Below are positions 7,462 through 16,675 of a stretch of 64,000 nt of DNA, one piece after another. Each line of letters starts with the position of its first letter. Within the stretch, counting starts at the first letter, position 1. Made by a program: the position numbers and the translations under genes. Source of the stretch: Rhodospirillaceae bacterium (GTDB lineage Bacteria; Pseudomonadota; Alphaproteobacteria; MPNO01; UBA2964); NCBI GenBank assembly GCA_002720855.1, contig PBIN01000010.1:1-64000 (forward strand), in the 5' to 3' direction. Below the pieces are notes generated by a model. The model had not been told where the DNA came from, did no database searches, and worked only from the letters and a program-made list of their open reading frames with translations.

Positions 7462-8472
7462 TCAACGTGTTGTGACGATGATATCGATGCGGTCGGTTGG
7501 ACCATTGCCAGATTTGTTTCCGAGAGCGCGAACATCGATACGCGTGCTTCGAATCCCCGCGTCTATCAGGTAAGAGCGAGCCGCAAGGGCGCGTGACAGC
7601 GAAAGACGCCGGGCCTGACTGGCGGAGCCGTCTTTCGAACCGGCATAGGCCAGAAGCTGGATGCGAAGGGTGCCGTTCTTCTTCAGGGAATCCGAAACGC
7701 CTTTGAGACGTGCGGATGCATCGCTGTTTAACTTCGCGGAGCCGGCACTAAATCCAATTCTGGTCGTGGACCCAGCTCTCAATACCTGGTCTGGCGGAGG
7801 CAGAGCCGCGACACGTGTTTTAGGTTGAGATTTCGGTTTGGCAATTTTAGGCGCTGCCGGAACAGAATTCTGCGGCACAATTTTTAAAGGTGCTGGTGGC
7901 GATAATGCAACGGTACTAACCTGCTGTTTAGGAGGCGGTTTAACCTTTGGTGCGGCAGGTACGGCAGGCGCGACCGGTACCGGGCGCGCGGGTGCAGCAA
8001 ACTTAGGCGGCGGCGGTGCAGTTACGGCCTTTGGTGGCGCTAACACCTTCGGTGGCGTTAGAGGACGGATTTTCCGACCTACCGATGCCGGACTACGACG
8101 CGCTGTACGCAATGGTCTCTTGATCGCTTTACGGGTTTTTCTGGTTCTCTTGGTAACCCGCCGTTTAGCGGCCTTGGGTGGCCGCAATACAATTCCACCG
8201 GTTTTTGACGATGACTTGCCGGAGGAAATTATCGGAAATCTCGGGGCAGGTGCGGAATATGTGTTTGCCGGTACAGCAGACGCTCCCGGGACACCGAGAA
8301 GTACCTGCGGAATGTTCGGTGCCCGCCCCAAAGAATCGATGATGCTGTAATCAACCACGACGCTCGATTGGCCGCTGCCGCCTAAAATTTGCTGAGCATG
8401 TATGGTGGTAATCGGGACAACGACCGATAGTGTAACAACGAGTGGTAATTTGGTCAGGTAAAACGCTTTCAT
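7462..8472 (-). CDS. Periplasmic OmpA-domain protein with Pro/Lys/Arg-rich linker
   Basis: 336 residues. A signal peptide of about 27 residues ends near IHAQ. Residues 90-150 are very basic and 150-240 are proline/alanine-rich, followed by an OmpA-like domain of about 105 residues at the C-terminus that ends in TDRIDIIVTTR. The basic and proline-rich parts probably span the periplasm. The gene lies just upstream of the MotA/MotB-like pair on the same strand, 64 bases away, so the three may form one wall-spanning complex. Its own function is not known. Confidence 0.75.
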   Translation of the reverse strand: MKAFYLTKLPLVVTLSVVVPITTIHAQQILGGSGQSSVVVDYSIIDSLGRAPNIPQVLLGVPGASAVPANTYSAPAPRFPIISSGKSSSKTGGIVLRPPKAAKRRVTKRTRKTRKAIKRPLRTARRSPASVGRKIRPLTPPKVLAPPKAVTAPPPPKFAAPARPVPVAPAVPAAPKVKPPPKQQVSTVALSPPAPLKIVPQNSVPAAPKIAKPKSQPKTRVAALPPPDQVLRAGSTTRIGFSAGSAKLNSDASARLKGVSDSLKKNGTLRIQLLAYAGSKDGSASQARRLSLSRALAARSYLIDAGIRSTRIDVRALGNKSGNGPTDRIDIIVTTR

Positions 8473-8632
8473 GGCACTCCACGTTCAACGGTAAACTGAC
8501 AGGCAGGTTCCGTTATTCTTTCCACATTAATCAAACTAACCAATATGGTTAAATCCATTTCCCAATCTAGCGCAGCGGGGTTCCGGCTACAACAACTTAG
8601 CCCGACTCACCTCCAGCAGGGATTGTAGGATA

Positions 8633-9427
8633 TTAATTCCGCATCGCGTCCCGCAGCATGTTGCCAACGGGATCAAACAACGCATTATTCGCAGCCAGAA
8701 TTGTGCCGCCATTAAGGGGGTCGTTCCGACCATCGAGTTCACTCACCAGACCGCCCGCCTCGCGGACCAAAATAATTCCAGCGGCAACATCCCATGGAGA
8801 AAGACCGATTTCCCAAAATGCATCATATCTGCCTGCAGCGACGTAAGCGAGATCAAGGGATGCGGCGCCAAATCGACGTAACCCTGCTGTTTTCTCCATT
8901 ACCGGTACAAGTGCGGCCAGCATTTCTTCTTTGCCCGGGCGACCACCAAAGGGGATTCCAGTTGCCAGTACGGCGACATCGAGGTTGCTTCTGGCGGAAA
9001 CGCGAAGCCGCGTATTATTCAAGAAACACCCACCACCACGAACGGCCCAAAAGGTTTCATCCCGGAGAGGGTCGTAAATCATACCTGCTTCGAGTTCACC
9101 GTTTTGTTCATGCGCAATGGAAATAGCGAAATGGGGAATGCCGTGCAGAAAATTCGTCGTGCCATCAAGAGGGTCTACAATCCACCGGTCAATCGCTTCT
9201 TCAGAGCCAACCGCCCCTTGTTCTTCAAGCAGCAACGAGAATTCAGGCCGCGCCTTTGAAAGTTCAAACTGTAGTATCTGTTCCGCGCGTCTGTCCGCTT
9301 CGGAGACAAAATCCGCCGGGCCTTTCTTTGAGACCTGAAGATGTTCGACTTCGCCAAAATCATGAACGAGACTACGGGCAGCCTTGCGAGCAGCAGCGTC
9401 CATAACATTGATAATTGGTGGCCACAT
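8633..9427 (-). CDS. suhB: Inositol-1-monophosphatase family phosphatase (SuhB-like)
   Basis: 264 residues with the magnesium-binding signatures of the family: LLEEQG (about 68), IVDPLDGTTNFLHG (about 83-96) and SPWDVAAG (about 209). It hydrolyses inositol phosphates or related sugar phosphates; some homologues also act with the transcription and ribosome-maturation machinery. It is the last gene of an efp-suhB pair, 46 bases after efp. Length is typical. The first codon could also be the inner ATG at residue 9. Confidence 0.9.
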   Translation of the reverse strand: MWPPIINVMDAAARKAARSLVHDFGEVEHLQVSKKGPADFVSEADRRAEQILQFELSKARPEFSLLLEEQGAVGSEEAIDRWIVDPLDGTTNFLHGIPHFAISIAHEQNGELEAGMIYDPLRDETFWAVRGGGCFLNNTRLRVSARSNLDVAVLATGIPFGGRPGKEEMLAALVPVMEKTAGLRRFGAASLDLAYVAAGRYDAFWEIGLSPWDVAAGIILVREAGGLVSELDGRNDPLNGGTILAANNALFDPVGNMLRDAMRN

Positions 9428-9473
9428 TTGTAAGAGCCTTTTGAGACGCTATGAGTGGATGATTGCCCGGAAT

Positions 9474-10040
9474 TCAGTCTTTTGCCCGTTCAACATATGT
9501 CGCATCGGCCGTATTGATTACGACCCGCGTACCCGCGCCAATATGAGGCGGCACCATAGTTTTAACGCCGTTTTCGAGGACAGCAGGCTTGTAGGACGAC
9601 GAAGCGGTTTGTCCCTTAACGACAGCATCCGCTTCCGTAATCTCCAGCGTCACCTGCTGTGGCAACCGGACGCCAACCGGCATATCGTCGACCGTATCTA
9701 CAGTCACTTCCATCCCTTCGGTGAGGAAAACGCCTGCATCACCTGCCATTTCAATTGAAACCGCAAATTGATCATAGGTTTCTGAATCCATTAGATTGAC
9801 TTGATCGCCTTCCGCAAAAAGCATCGTGCAGGTCTTCTCAGAGGTCATTAATTTTTCGACGGTTTCCTGGGTCCTGAACCGCTCGTTGGTTTTTACACCG
9901 GTAATGGCATCCCGCATGTCAACGGCGATAAAGGCGTTCCCTTTGCCGGGGAGGATGAGCTCGTACTTGACCACAACATATTTTTTGCCTTCATGCTCGA
10001 TGGCGTGTCCGGGTCTGAGTGTGTTGGCCAGCACCTTCAT
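9474..10040 (-). CDS. efp: Translation elongation factor P
   Basis: 188 residues with the three OB-type domains. The loop LPGKGNAF places Lys33 where E. coli Lys34 is beta-lysylated. EF-P rescues ribosomes stalled at polyproline stretches; this genome encodes clear clients, such as the proline-rich TolA and OmpA-like proteins here. The modification genes epmB and epmA lie directly upstream, so the lysine is expected to carry (R)-beta-lysine. Confidence 0.97.
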   Translation of the reverse strand: MKVLANTLRPGHAIEHEGKKYVVVKYELILPGKGNAFIAVDMRDAITGVKTNERFRTQETVEKLMTSEKTCTMLFAEGDQVNLMDSETYDQFAVSIEMAGDAGVFLTEGMEVTVDTVDDMPVGVRLPQQVTLEITEADAVVKGQTASSSYKPAVLENGVKTMVPPHIGAGTRVVINTADATYVERAKD

Positions 10041-10129
10041 TTTATTCCGATCCTTGTCTCACACGGGTTATTGGGGCGGCGGAAACTAGCAGGTTGACCG
10101 CCGCGTTTCAACGCACTCTATTGACGCAG

Positions 10130-11191
10130 TTAGTCCAAGTATTGGTGGGTGTTCCCTTTCCAGTCAACGACTGTCCAACTGCCGTCATTCTCCAATTTCA
10201 GATAATCCTCTGCAGCTGGGATTTTGCCGTGTCCGCCGGGAATATCAAGCATATAGGTTGGTTGGCATAGGCCGGATAACTGCCCCCGTAATTGCGAAAT
10301 CAGCTTCCGCCCAACAGCGAGGGCAGTCCGAAAATGGCTGGTGCCCTGGGCTTTATCGCCATGATGCAAATAGTACGGTTTCACGCGGCATTGAACGAGA
10401 GTTTTCATAAGCGTTGCGAGCGTGTCGGAGTTGTCGTTGACATCTTTCAGCAGGACGGATTGGCTTAGTACTGGAAATCCGTTGTCAACAAATTGCGCGA
10501 TGGCATCTCTGGCCTCCGGGACAAGTTCGTCAGCATGGTTGCAATGCAAGACAATAAAAACCGGTGTTTTTCGTTTTAGAGCGTCCGTAAGGGTCCTGGT
10601 AACGCGGTGAGGATCAACAACGGGCACCCGTGTATGCACCCTTATGACGGCGACATGGTCAATCGCATCCAAGGCATCAATAATTTCTCCAAGTCTTCTT
10701 TGGGACAAAATCAGCGGATCTCCGCCCGATAGAATAACTTCCCAGATCTCCGGATGGTTGCGGATGTAATCTATGGCGCTTTCCAGGTCATCGTTGTTGA
10801 GCAACCCGTCGCCAACAAATTCGCGTCGAAAGCAAAATCGGCAATAAACGGGGCAGCTGAGCACGGGGGTCAACAGGACCCGGTCGGGATATCGATGAAC
10901 AATTCCGGCGACCGGGCTGTGAGTGACATCGCCTATCGGATCGGCGATCTCATCATCTTCAACAAATGTTTCGTTTGGCGAAGGAACGAACTGCTTGGCG
11001 AGTGGGCTGGTTAGGTTTTGCGAATCTATTTGCGCTGCGATATGAGACGTTAGGCGGACTGGCAGTGTTTTGCAGGCTTCGGTCACCGCTTCAAAATGGT
11101 CTGGCGGTATGAGACCCCTTTCAACGAGAGTCTCTGGTGAAGACACGTGCTTGGATTGCACACTATGGACAAGGTTTCTGACCGCCTTCAT
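10130..11191 (-). CDS. epmB: EF-P (R)-beta-lysine synthesis enzyme, lysine 2,3-aminomutase family
   Basis: 353 residues. The radical SAM cluster motif CPVYCRFCFRR (C-x3-C-x2-C) is intact, and HVAVIRVHTRVPV and the PLP-binding C-terminal part match lysine 2,3-aminomutases. Bacterial members of this length that sit with efp are EpmB, which converts lysine to (R)-beta-lysine for EF-P. Upstream of efp on the same strand and divergent from epmA across about 65 bases. Confidence 0.9.
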   Translation of the reverse strand: MKAVRNLVHSVQSKHVSSPETLVERGLIPPDHFEAVTEACKTLPVRLTSHIAAQIDSQNLTSPLAKQFVPSPNETFVEDDEIADPIGDVTHSPVAGIVHRYPDRVLLTPVLSCPVYCRFCFRREFVGDGLLNNDDLESAIDYIRNHPEIWEVILSGGDPLILSQRRLGEIIDALDAIDHVAVIRVHTRVPVVDPHRVTRTLTDALKRKTPVFIVLHCNHADELVPEARDAIAQFVDNGFPVLSQSVLLKDVNDNSDTLATLMKTLVQCRVKPYYLHHGDKAQGTSHFRTALAVGRKLISQLRGQLSGLCQPTYMLDIPGGHGKIPAAEDYLKLENDGSWTVVDWKGNTHQYLD

Positions 11192-11256
11192 GGTGAGGTC
11201 TCCGTAAATTTGCCTCCGGGATTGCGGCCCGGTGGCCTGTGATTTGGACGCATGCC

Positions 11257-12366
11257 ATGAATGACACTCCGCTAAGCGGTAAGCAATCCCCTAAACTTTC
11301 AGTAACCGATCAATGGTGGCGGCAGGAAAACTTGGAGAAGCGCTTACCGGCCCTGGCAATACGAAATGATGTTAGTGTTGCTCTGCGCGATTTCTTCAGT
11401 AAGCGCGACTTTATTGAAGTGGAGACCGCTGCACTTCAGGTTTCACCGGGTATGGAGCCACATCTCTCAGCCTTTCCAACGGAATTATTTGAACCCTTTG
11501 AGGAAAAGCAGCAGCGCACGCTTTATCTCCATACCTCACCCGAGTTCGCCATGAAGAAGTTGCTGTGCGGCGGCATGGAAAGAATATTCCAACTGGCACG
11601 TGTATGGCGCAACGGCGAACGATCCAGGACGCATCATCCCGAATTCACTATGCTCGAATGGTATCGGTCAGAGGCAAGTTGGCGGGCGACTGCTGATGAC
11701 TGCGAAGAACTCGTCAAACACGTCGTCGGTATGGCACAAAATAGTTTGGGCAAGTCGAAATTCGAATGGCGGGGCCGAAAGTGTGATCCAATGGCCAAGT
11801 GGCAGTATCTTAGCGTCGCAGAGGCGTTTGAGCGCTATTGCGATATTGATATTCTGGCAACGGCATCAAACCCCCTTCAACCTGACGACGTCTTGCTAGA
11901 AAAAGAAGCTTCGCGCGCGGGCATTCGCGTTAGCCATGATGATCGATGGGACGAACTATTTTTCCGGATCTTTCTGGAAAAAATCGAACCAAATCTCGGT
12001 ATCGGCGCACCAACGGTCTTGTTCGACTGGCCGCTTTCGTTGGCAGCTTTGGCGAGACAAAACCCTGATGATCACCGTGTCGCTGAACGGTTCGAAGTAT
12101 TTGTCTGTGGCGTTGAGTTGGCTAACGGGTTTGGCGAGTTAACGGATGCCGTCGAGCAGCGGCGGCGGTTCGAGGTGGATATCGCGCGTAAAAAAGAAAT
12201 TTCCGGTACGAGCTATCCAATTGATGAAGATTTTCTCGTCGCCCTCGCAAGCGGTATGCCCGACGCCGCTGGTATCGCGCTTGGTTTTGACAGGCTTGCC
12301 ATGTTCTGCGCCGGGTCGGAAAAAATTGAAGACGTTCTTTGGGCTCCTGTGGTGACGGCCTGTTAA
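11257..12366 (+). CDS. epmA: EF-P lysine/beta-lysine ligase (LysRS paralogue)
   Basis: 369 residues. It contains a class II aminoacyl-tRNA synthetase core, with motif 2 around RNGERSRTHHPEFTMLEW and motif 3 around GIALGFDRLAMF, but no N-terminal anticodon-binding domain. This is the pattern of EpmA (GenX/PoxA), which attaches beta-lysine to EF-P. The ATG at 11257 (MNDTPL) is preferred over the in-frame GTG at 11239. Divergent from epmB-efp. Confidence 0.93.
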   Translation: MNDTPLSGKQSPKLSVTDQWWRQENLEKRLPALAIRNDVSVALRDFFSKRDFIEVETAALQVSPGMEPHLSAFPTELFEPFEEKQQRTLYLHTSPEFAMKKLLCGGMERIFQLARVWRNGERSRTHHPEFTMLEWYRSEASWRATADDCEELVKHVVGMAQNSLGKSKFEWRGRKCDPMAKWQYLSVAEAFERYCDIDILATASNPLQPDDVLLEKEASRAGIRVSHDDRWDELFFRIFLEKIEPNLGIGAPTVLFDWPLSLAALARQNPDDHRVAERFEVFVCGVELANGFGELTDAVEQRRRFEVDIARKKEISGTSYPIDEDFLVALASGMPDAAGIALGFDRLAMFCAGSEKIEDVLWAPVVTAC

Positions 12367-12409
12367 CTATTTTGGCGGCAGAATCCAGTCTCAACTGGGA
12401 CTGGAAGCA

Positions 12410-13489
12410 ATGTTGCCTTTTGACCGAAAAAAATTTTTAAAACCTCGATCCATCAGCGAACTTGCATACGCAACACTCGCTGCAGGTCTGTGTTTTGCTG
12501 CCGCTTTTCCAGCATTCGCCCAGGTGCCTGATGTTGAAAAACACTTCACAGGTCAAACGATACAGTTTGTCGTTGGCGCCGCACCCGATAGCTCATATAT
12601 GCGTTATGCACGGTTTATCGGCCGTCATATGGTCAAATACATACCGGGTAATCCGTCAATGTCCTTCAAGAGCATGCCTGGAGCGAGCAGCCGTAAAGCC
12701 GCTACCTGGATGTATAACAATGCCAAAAAGGATGGACTTACAATCGCCGCCATTCGCCCAGGCGTGATCATGGAGCCGCTGGTGGGAAATGCCGAGGAGT
12801 TAAACTACGATCCAAGGAAATTTAAATATCTCGGCAGCGCAGCAAGTTCTGTTTTTGTCTGCATTGCGCGCAAGGATGCTCCAGCAACATCATTTTCCCA
12901 GACTTTGAAACGCCGCATGGTTATGGGGGCCAGCCGATTGGGCGGGGCTTCTCGCGATACAACGATGGCGTTGATGAAATTGACCGGTGCGAAATTCCAA
13001 CTGGTCCAGAACTACACAAGTGTTAGCCAGGCTGCTCAGGGTTTGGAGCACAGCGAAGTTCATGGAATTTGCGGACTGGCCTGGTCGACTTTTAAAACCG
13101 AGCGAGCGCACCTGTTAAAGCAGAAAAAGATCAACATTCTGGTTCAGTTTGCGCCTGTCGGTGATCCTGCTCTTAATAAGCTCGGAGTGCCCATGGTTTG
13201 GGACTTCGTTCGCACTCCCGACGAGAAAGCCGCAATGGAGCTGTTGGTTGCGTCGCAGGAATTCGGGCGTCCTTATATCGCTCCGCCGCGTGTCCCGCGC
13301 AAACAGGTTATTGCGCTTCGCATTGCATTCGAACGCACAATGAAGGATATCGATTTTCGCGCCGATGTTCGCAAAGCAAGTTTGCCGGTCTCGCCGACTT
13401 TAGGTGACGATGTCCAGCGGCTCGTGCAGAAGCTCTATAAAGCGCCACCTCATATCGTCGCAAAAGCGAAAGCGGCCTATAAGGGGTGA
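12410..13489 (+). CDS. Bug/TctC-type solute receptor, orphan
   Basis: 359 residues with a signal peptide ending near PAFAQ (about residue 38). It shares the receptor fold and many positions with the protein at 3577, for example GRPYIAPPRVPR against GRPFVAPPGVPQ, so the two are paralogues. It ends without the lysine-rich tail. No membrane partner genes are close. It starts 44 bases after epmA on the same strand and converges with the RND pump. The ligand is unknown; carboxylates are the family norm. Confidence 0.82.
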   Translation: MLPFDRKKFLKPRSISELAYATLAAGLCFAAAFPAFAQVPDVEKHFTGQTIQFVVGAAPDSSYMRYARFIGRHMVKYIPGNPSMSFKSMPGASSRKAATWMYNNAKKDGLTIAAIRPGVIMEPLVGNAEELNYDPRKFKYLGSAASSVFVCIARKDAPATSFSQTLKRRMVMGASRLGGASRDTTMALMKLTGAKFQLVQNYTSVSQAAQGLEHSEVHGICGLAWSTFKTERAHLLKQKKINILVQFAPVGDPALNKLGVPMVWDFVRTPDEKAAMELLVASQEFGRPYIAPPRVPRKQVIALRIAFERTMKDIDFRADVRKASLPVSPTLGDDVQRLVQKLYKAPPHIVAKAKAAYKG

Positions 13490-13508
13490 ATTGCTGAGAT
13501 TGGAGTTT

Positions 13509-16500
13509 CTATAACTCCGCCGTGGCGTAGCGTGATGGCCGGCCGAACAAACGTCTTATATCATCTTGCATCGCCATCAGGGCAGGTACCACAAACAACA
13601 CAAGAGCTGCTGCGAAGGCCAGGCCAAACACGATGGTTACAGCCATCGGGATCAAAAATTGCGCCTGTAGGCTGGTTTCGAACAATAACGGCGTCAATCC
13701 ACCGATAGTCGTTGCCGATGTTAAAATGATAGCGCGCAATCTGTCGCGGGCGCCGCCAATGATTGCGTCGAAAAGCGGCTCGGTTTTGGCCCGCAATTCA
13801 ATGGTCGTCACCAGAATTATCGCATTATTGACAACGATCCCCGAGAGACCGATCAACGCTACGAGGCTGAGGATGGTCAGATTATAGCCCAGCAGCCAAT
13901 GGCCAACGGCGGCCCCGACAAATCCCATCGGAATAATGGCCATTACCACGATTGGGCGGGTGTAGCTGGCAAAGACCCAAGCCAGAACAATGTAGATGCC
14001 GGCCAGTCCGATCATCACACCAATTCGCATATCGCCAAACGTTTCCGCTCGCTCTTCAGACTTTCCTTTAAAAAACGCTGTGACTCCGTGTTTTTGGGCT
14101 ATTTGCGATAAACCGTCGCGCTTGAGAGCGGCCTCCGCTTTAGCAGTGGTGAGGACAGCGGTATTGAGTTTGGCCGTTATAGCAACCTGGCGGTTGCCGT
14201 CTTCCCGGCTTATTCGAGCGAAGCTTTGGTTGGGTCTGCGCGAAATAACCTCAGAAAGTGAAACCTCTGCTCCTATCGGGCTGCGAAGGTAAAGGCGGTC
14301 AAGAATATCGGTATCGAGTTCTTCGTCTGGTAATTTGACGCGAACGGTTACTTCTTCGTCACCTCTTGGGAATCTCTTGGCAATTGCGCCTTCAATTGAA
14401 TTCCGTACCTGCCGTCCGACGCTTGAGGTGTCAAATCCAAGTGCCCGTCCGTGTTGAGACACTTCTAGAATAGTCTCAAGCGTTCCATAGGGTAGATCAT
14501 CTTCAATAGCGCTCGTGCCGGGATACCGTTTAAGCAACAGTTGAACTTCGTTCGCGGCCTTTTTGAGCGCTGAGATATCTGTCCCAACAAGCCTGATATC
14601 TATATCGCGGCCTGGAGGACCTCCAACTGCTTCGCGAATTGTAAAATTATCCGTTCCGGCAATAGGACTGATTTCGGCCCGCCAGGCATCGATTAAGGTT
14701 TGGGTACGGACCTCTCGTTTGTCTGACGTCCTGAGTTCGACAGTCATGCCACCTGTGTTATCTGTTGCGGCACCGCCAGATGCTGCCGGACCGAGGCCTA
14801 CCGCTTTTCCAATCTTCGCAACGGATATTCGGACAAGATCGTTCGTTTCGCCTTCCAATTTACTGGCAACAGCGTTGAGGGCGCGGTTCATCTCGCCCAG
14901 CATTTCCTCGGTTTTCGCCCGCGGTGTTCCAGGCACCATTTCTACATTGGCAAAAATGATGTCTGACTCAGGGGATGGGAAGAAGTTGAACCCAACCCGT
15001 CCACCGGCAACAAGACCAACAGCCAGCAAGAATAGTGCGATCGCGGTCGCCAGCGTTGCGTATCGCCAATGAACGACCATTTCCACCAACCGATGGAAGA
15101 AACCATCGCGAAACGATGCAAACCCGGAGTCGAAAGCTTTGCGATAGCGTGCCGCAAGGCTATTGGACTCAGTCTGGGATTTGCCAAAAGCACCCCGTAA
15201 ATGTCCGGGCAAAACAAAGAAACACTCGATAAGGCTGGCGATCAAAACGGCCACGACGACAAACGGGATCGCAGCGATAATCTGGCCAATGATGTTGGAT
15301 ATCACCAATAAAGGCAGGAATGCGCTAATGGTTGTCAGGGCCGCCGACATAACCGGAACGGCCATACGCTGCGCGCCACTAACCGATGCCGCTAGCGGCG
15401 ATAGCCCCAGCTGGTGTCGGGAATCGGCATGTTCTCCCACAACAATTGCATCATCGACGATGATGCCGATCGTCATGATCAGGCCAAACAGGCTCACCAT
15501 ATTGATGGTCTGTCCGGTCGCCAGCATGACGCCGAAGGTCGCCATTAGAGATGCGGGGATGCCGACCATTACCCAAAAAGCGACACGTGCCTTGAGAAAC
15601 ACCATGAGCACCAGAATGACGATAACCAATCCACTCGCGCCGTTTCGGATGAGCAGATCGATACGGTCCTGGAGCAGGTCCGTGGCGATTTCATATTTTT
15701 CTATTTTCAAATTTGAGGGAAGCGTCGCTTCAACTTGATCAAAATAGGCTCGTGCAATTGAGGCCTTCTCTAGCGCATCGGCACTGACGGCTCTCCGGAC
15801 ATGGAGTTCGACTGCCGGTTGGGAGCCCCTGCGCACCGTGACACCATCTGCGTCAAACTCTTCCCGTACTTCGGCGACATCCCGTAAATAGATTTTTCTG
15901 CCATCTTTAAGCGCTTTTATTTCCACGCCTTCGAGGTCACGGGCGGTCTTTAACAGGCCGAGGCTTCGAATCTGGCGTTGACCGCGGCCCACGTCTCCAG
16001 ATGGTAAATCCTGTGAGGTGTTTCCAATTTTTGTTGCGATCTCCGCCAGCGTTAGATCGAGCCTACGCAGGGTCGATGACGGAACTTCGACCGAGATTTC
16101 TTCATCAAGCGTGCCGACGAGATCCACCTTGTCGATGCCGCGTTCAAGAAGTCCGTCGCGCATTTTTTTGGCATAGGCCTTTAGCGAAGCTTCGGGTAAG
16201 GGTCCTGAAAGAACCGCCCGCATAATAGTCTCATAGCGGATGATACGTCTGATCTCGGGTGTCTTCGATTCTTCTGGAAACGTCCTTATTCGCGAGATGG
16301 CGGCTTCCACGTCAGATAAAGCCGCCTGCATGTCGCTGCCGGCCTCGAATTCAACCCTGATGCTCGCGAGACCTTCATAGGCAGATGATTTGACGCGTTT
16401 GACGCCATCGATAAAGCGGACTTCGGGTTCGACGGCCTGAACGATGTTGCTATCCACGTCATCGGCCGTAGCACCTGGCCATTCCACGCTAACCGCAACG

Positions 16501-16673
16501 ATGTCTATGCCGAAATCTGGTAAAAACTGTGCGTTCAGTTTTAAGAGGCCATAGACCCCCGCAATCACCATAAGAGCCAGTAGAAGATTGGCTGCATTTC
16601 GGTGACGGGCAAACCGGGCAATTACACCGGTCATCCGGCTAGGGTCATTGTCCTCCAGCTCGTCGGCAGGCAC
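13509..16673 (-). CDS. RND-family efflux transporter (AcrB/HAE1 type)
   Basis: 1054 residues, the usual size. Twelve membrane helices in two repeats and two large periplasmic loops are apparent; helix 4 carries the paired aspartates of the proton relay in GIIVDDAIVVGEH. Two bases separate it from its adaptor gene. No outer membrane channel gene of the TolC type is in the window, so it may use one encoded elsewhere. Substrates may be drugs, bile-like compounds or lipids and cannot be told from sequence. Confidence 0.9.
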   Translation of the reverse strand: MPADELEDNDPSRMTGVIARFARHRNAANLLLALMVIAGVYGLLKLNAQFLPDFGIDIVAVSVEWPGATADDVDSNIVQAVEPEVRFIDGVKRVKSSAYEGLASIRVEFEAGSDMQAALSDVEAAISRIRTFPEESKTPEIRRIIRYETIMRAVLSGPLPEASLKAYAKKMRDGLLERGIDKVDLVGTLDEEISVEVPSSTLRRLDLTLAEIATKIGNTSQDLPSGDVGRGQRQIRSLGLLKTARDLEGVEIKALKDGRKIYLRDVAEVREEFDADGVTVRRGSQPAVELHVRRAVSADALEKASIARAYFDQVEATLPSNLKIEKYEIATDLLQDRIDLLIRNGASGLVIVILVLMVFLKARVAFWVMVGIPASLMATFGVMLATGQTINMVSLFGLIMTIGIIVDDAIVVGEHADSRHQLGLSPLAASVSGAQRMAVPVMSAALTTISAFLPLLVISNIIGQIIAAIPFVVVAVLIASLIECFFVLPGHLRGAFGKSQTESNSLAARYRKAFDSGFASFRDGFFHRLVEMVVHWRYATLATAIALFLLAVGLVAGGRVGFNFFPSPESDIIFANVEMVPGTPRAKTEEMLGEMNRALNAVASKLEGETNDLVRISVAKIGKAVGLGPAASGGAATDNTGGMTVELRTSDKREVRTQTLIDAWRAEISPIAGTDNFTIREAVGGPPGRDIDIRLVGTDISALKKAANEVQLLLKRYPGTSAIEDDLPYGTLETILEVSQHGRALGFDTSSVGRQVRNSIEGAIAKRFPRGDEEVTVRVKLPDEELDTDILDRLYLRSPIGAEVSLSEVISRRPNQSFARISREDGNRQVAITAKLNTAVLTTAKAEAALKRDGLSQIAQKHGVTAFFKGKSEERAETFGDMRIGVMIGLAGIYIVLAWVFASYTRPIVVMAIIPMGFVGAAVGHWLLGYNLTILSLVALIGLSGIVVNNAIILVTTIELRAKTEPLFDAIIGGARDRLRAIILTSATTIGGLTPLLFETSLQAQFLIPMAVTIVFGLAFAAALVLFVVPALMAMQDDIRRLFGRPSRYATAEL

Positions 16674-16675
16674 GA

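Noticed and set aside
7838-8350. Glycine-rich open frame on the plus strand
   Set aside because: It is the antisense of the proline-rich linker of the OmpA-domain protein; high GC proline codons read as glycine on the other strand.
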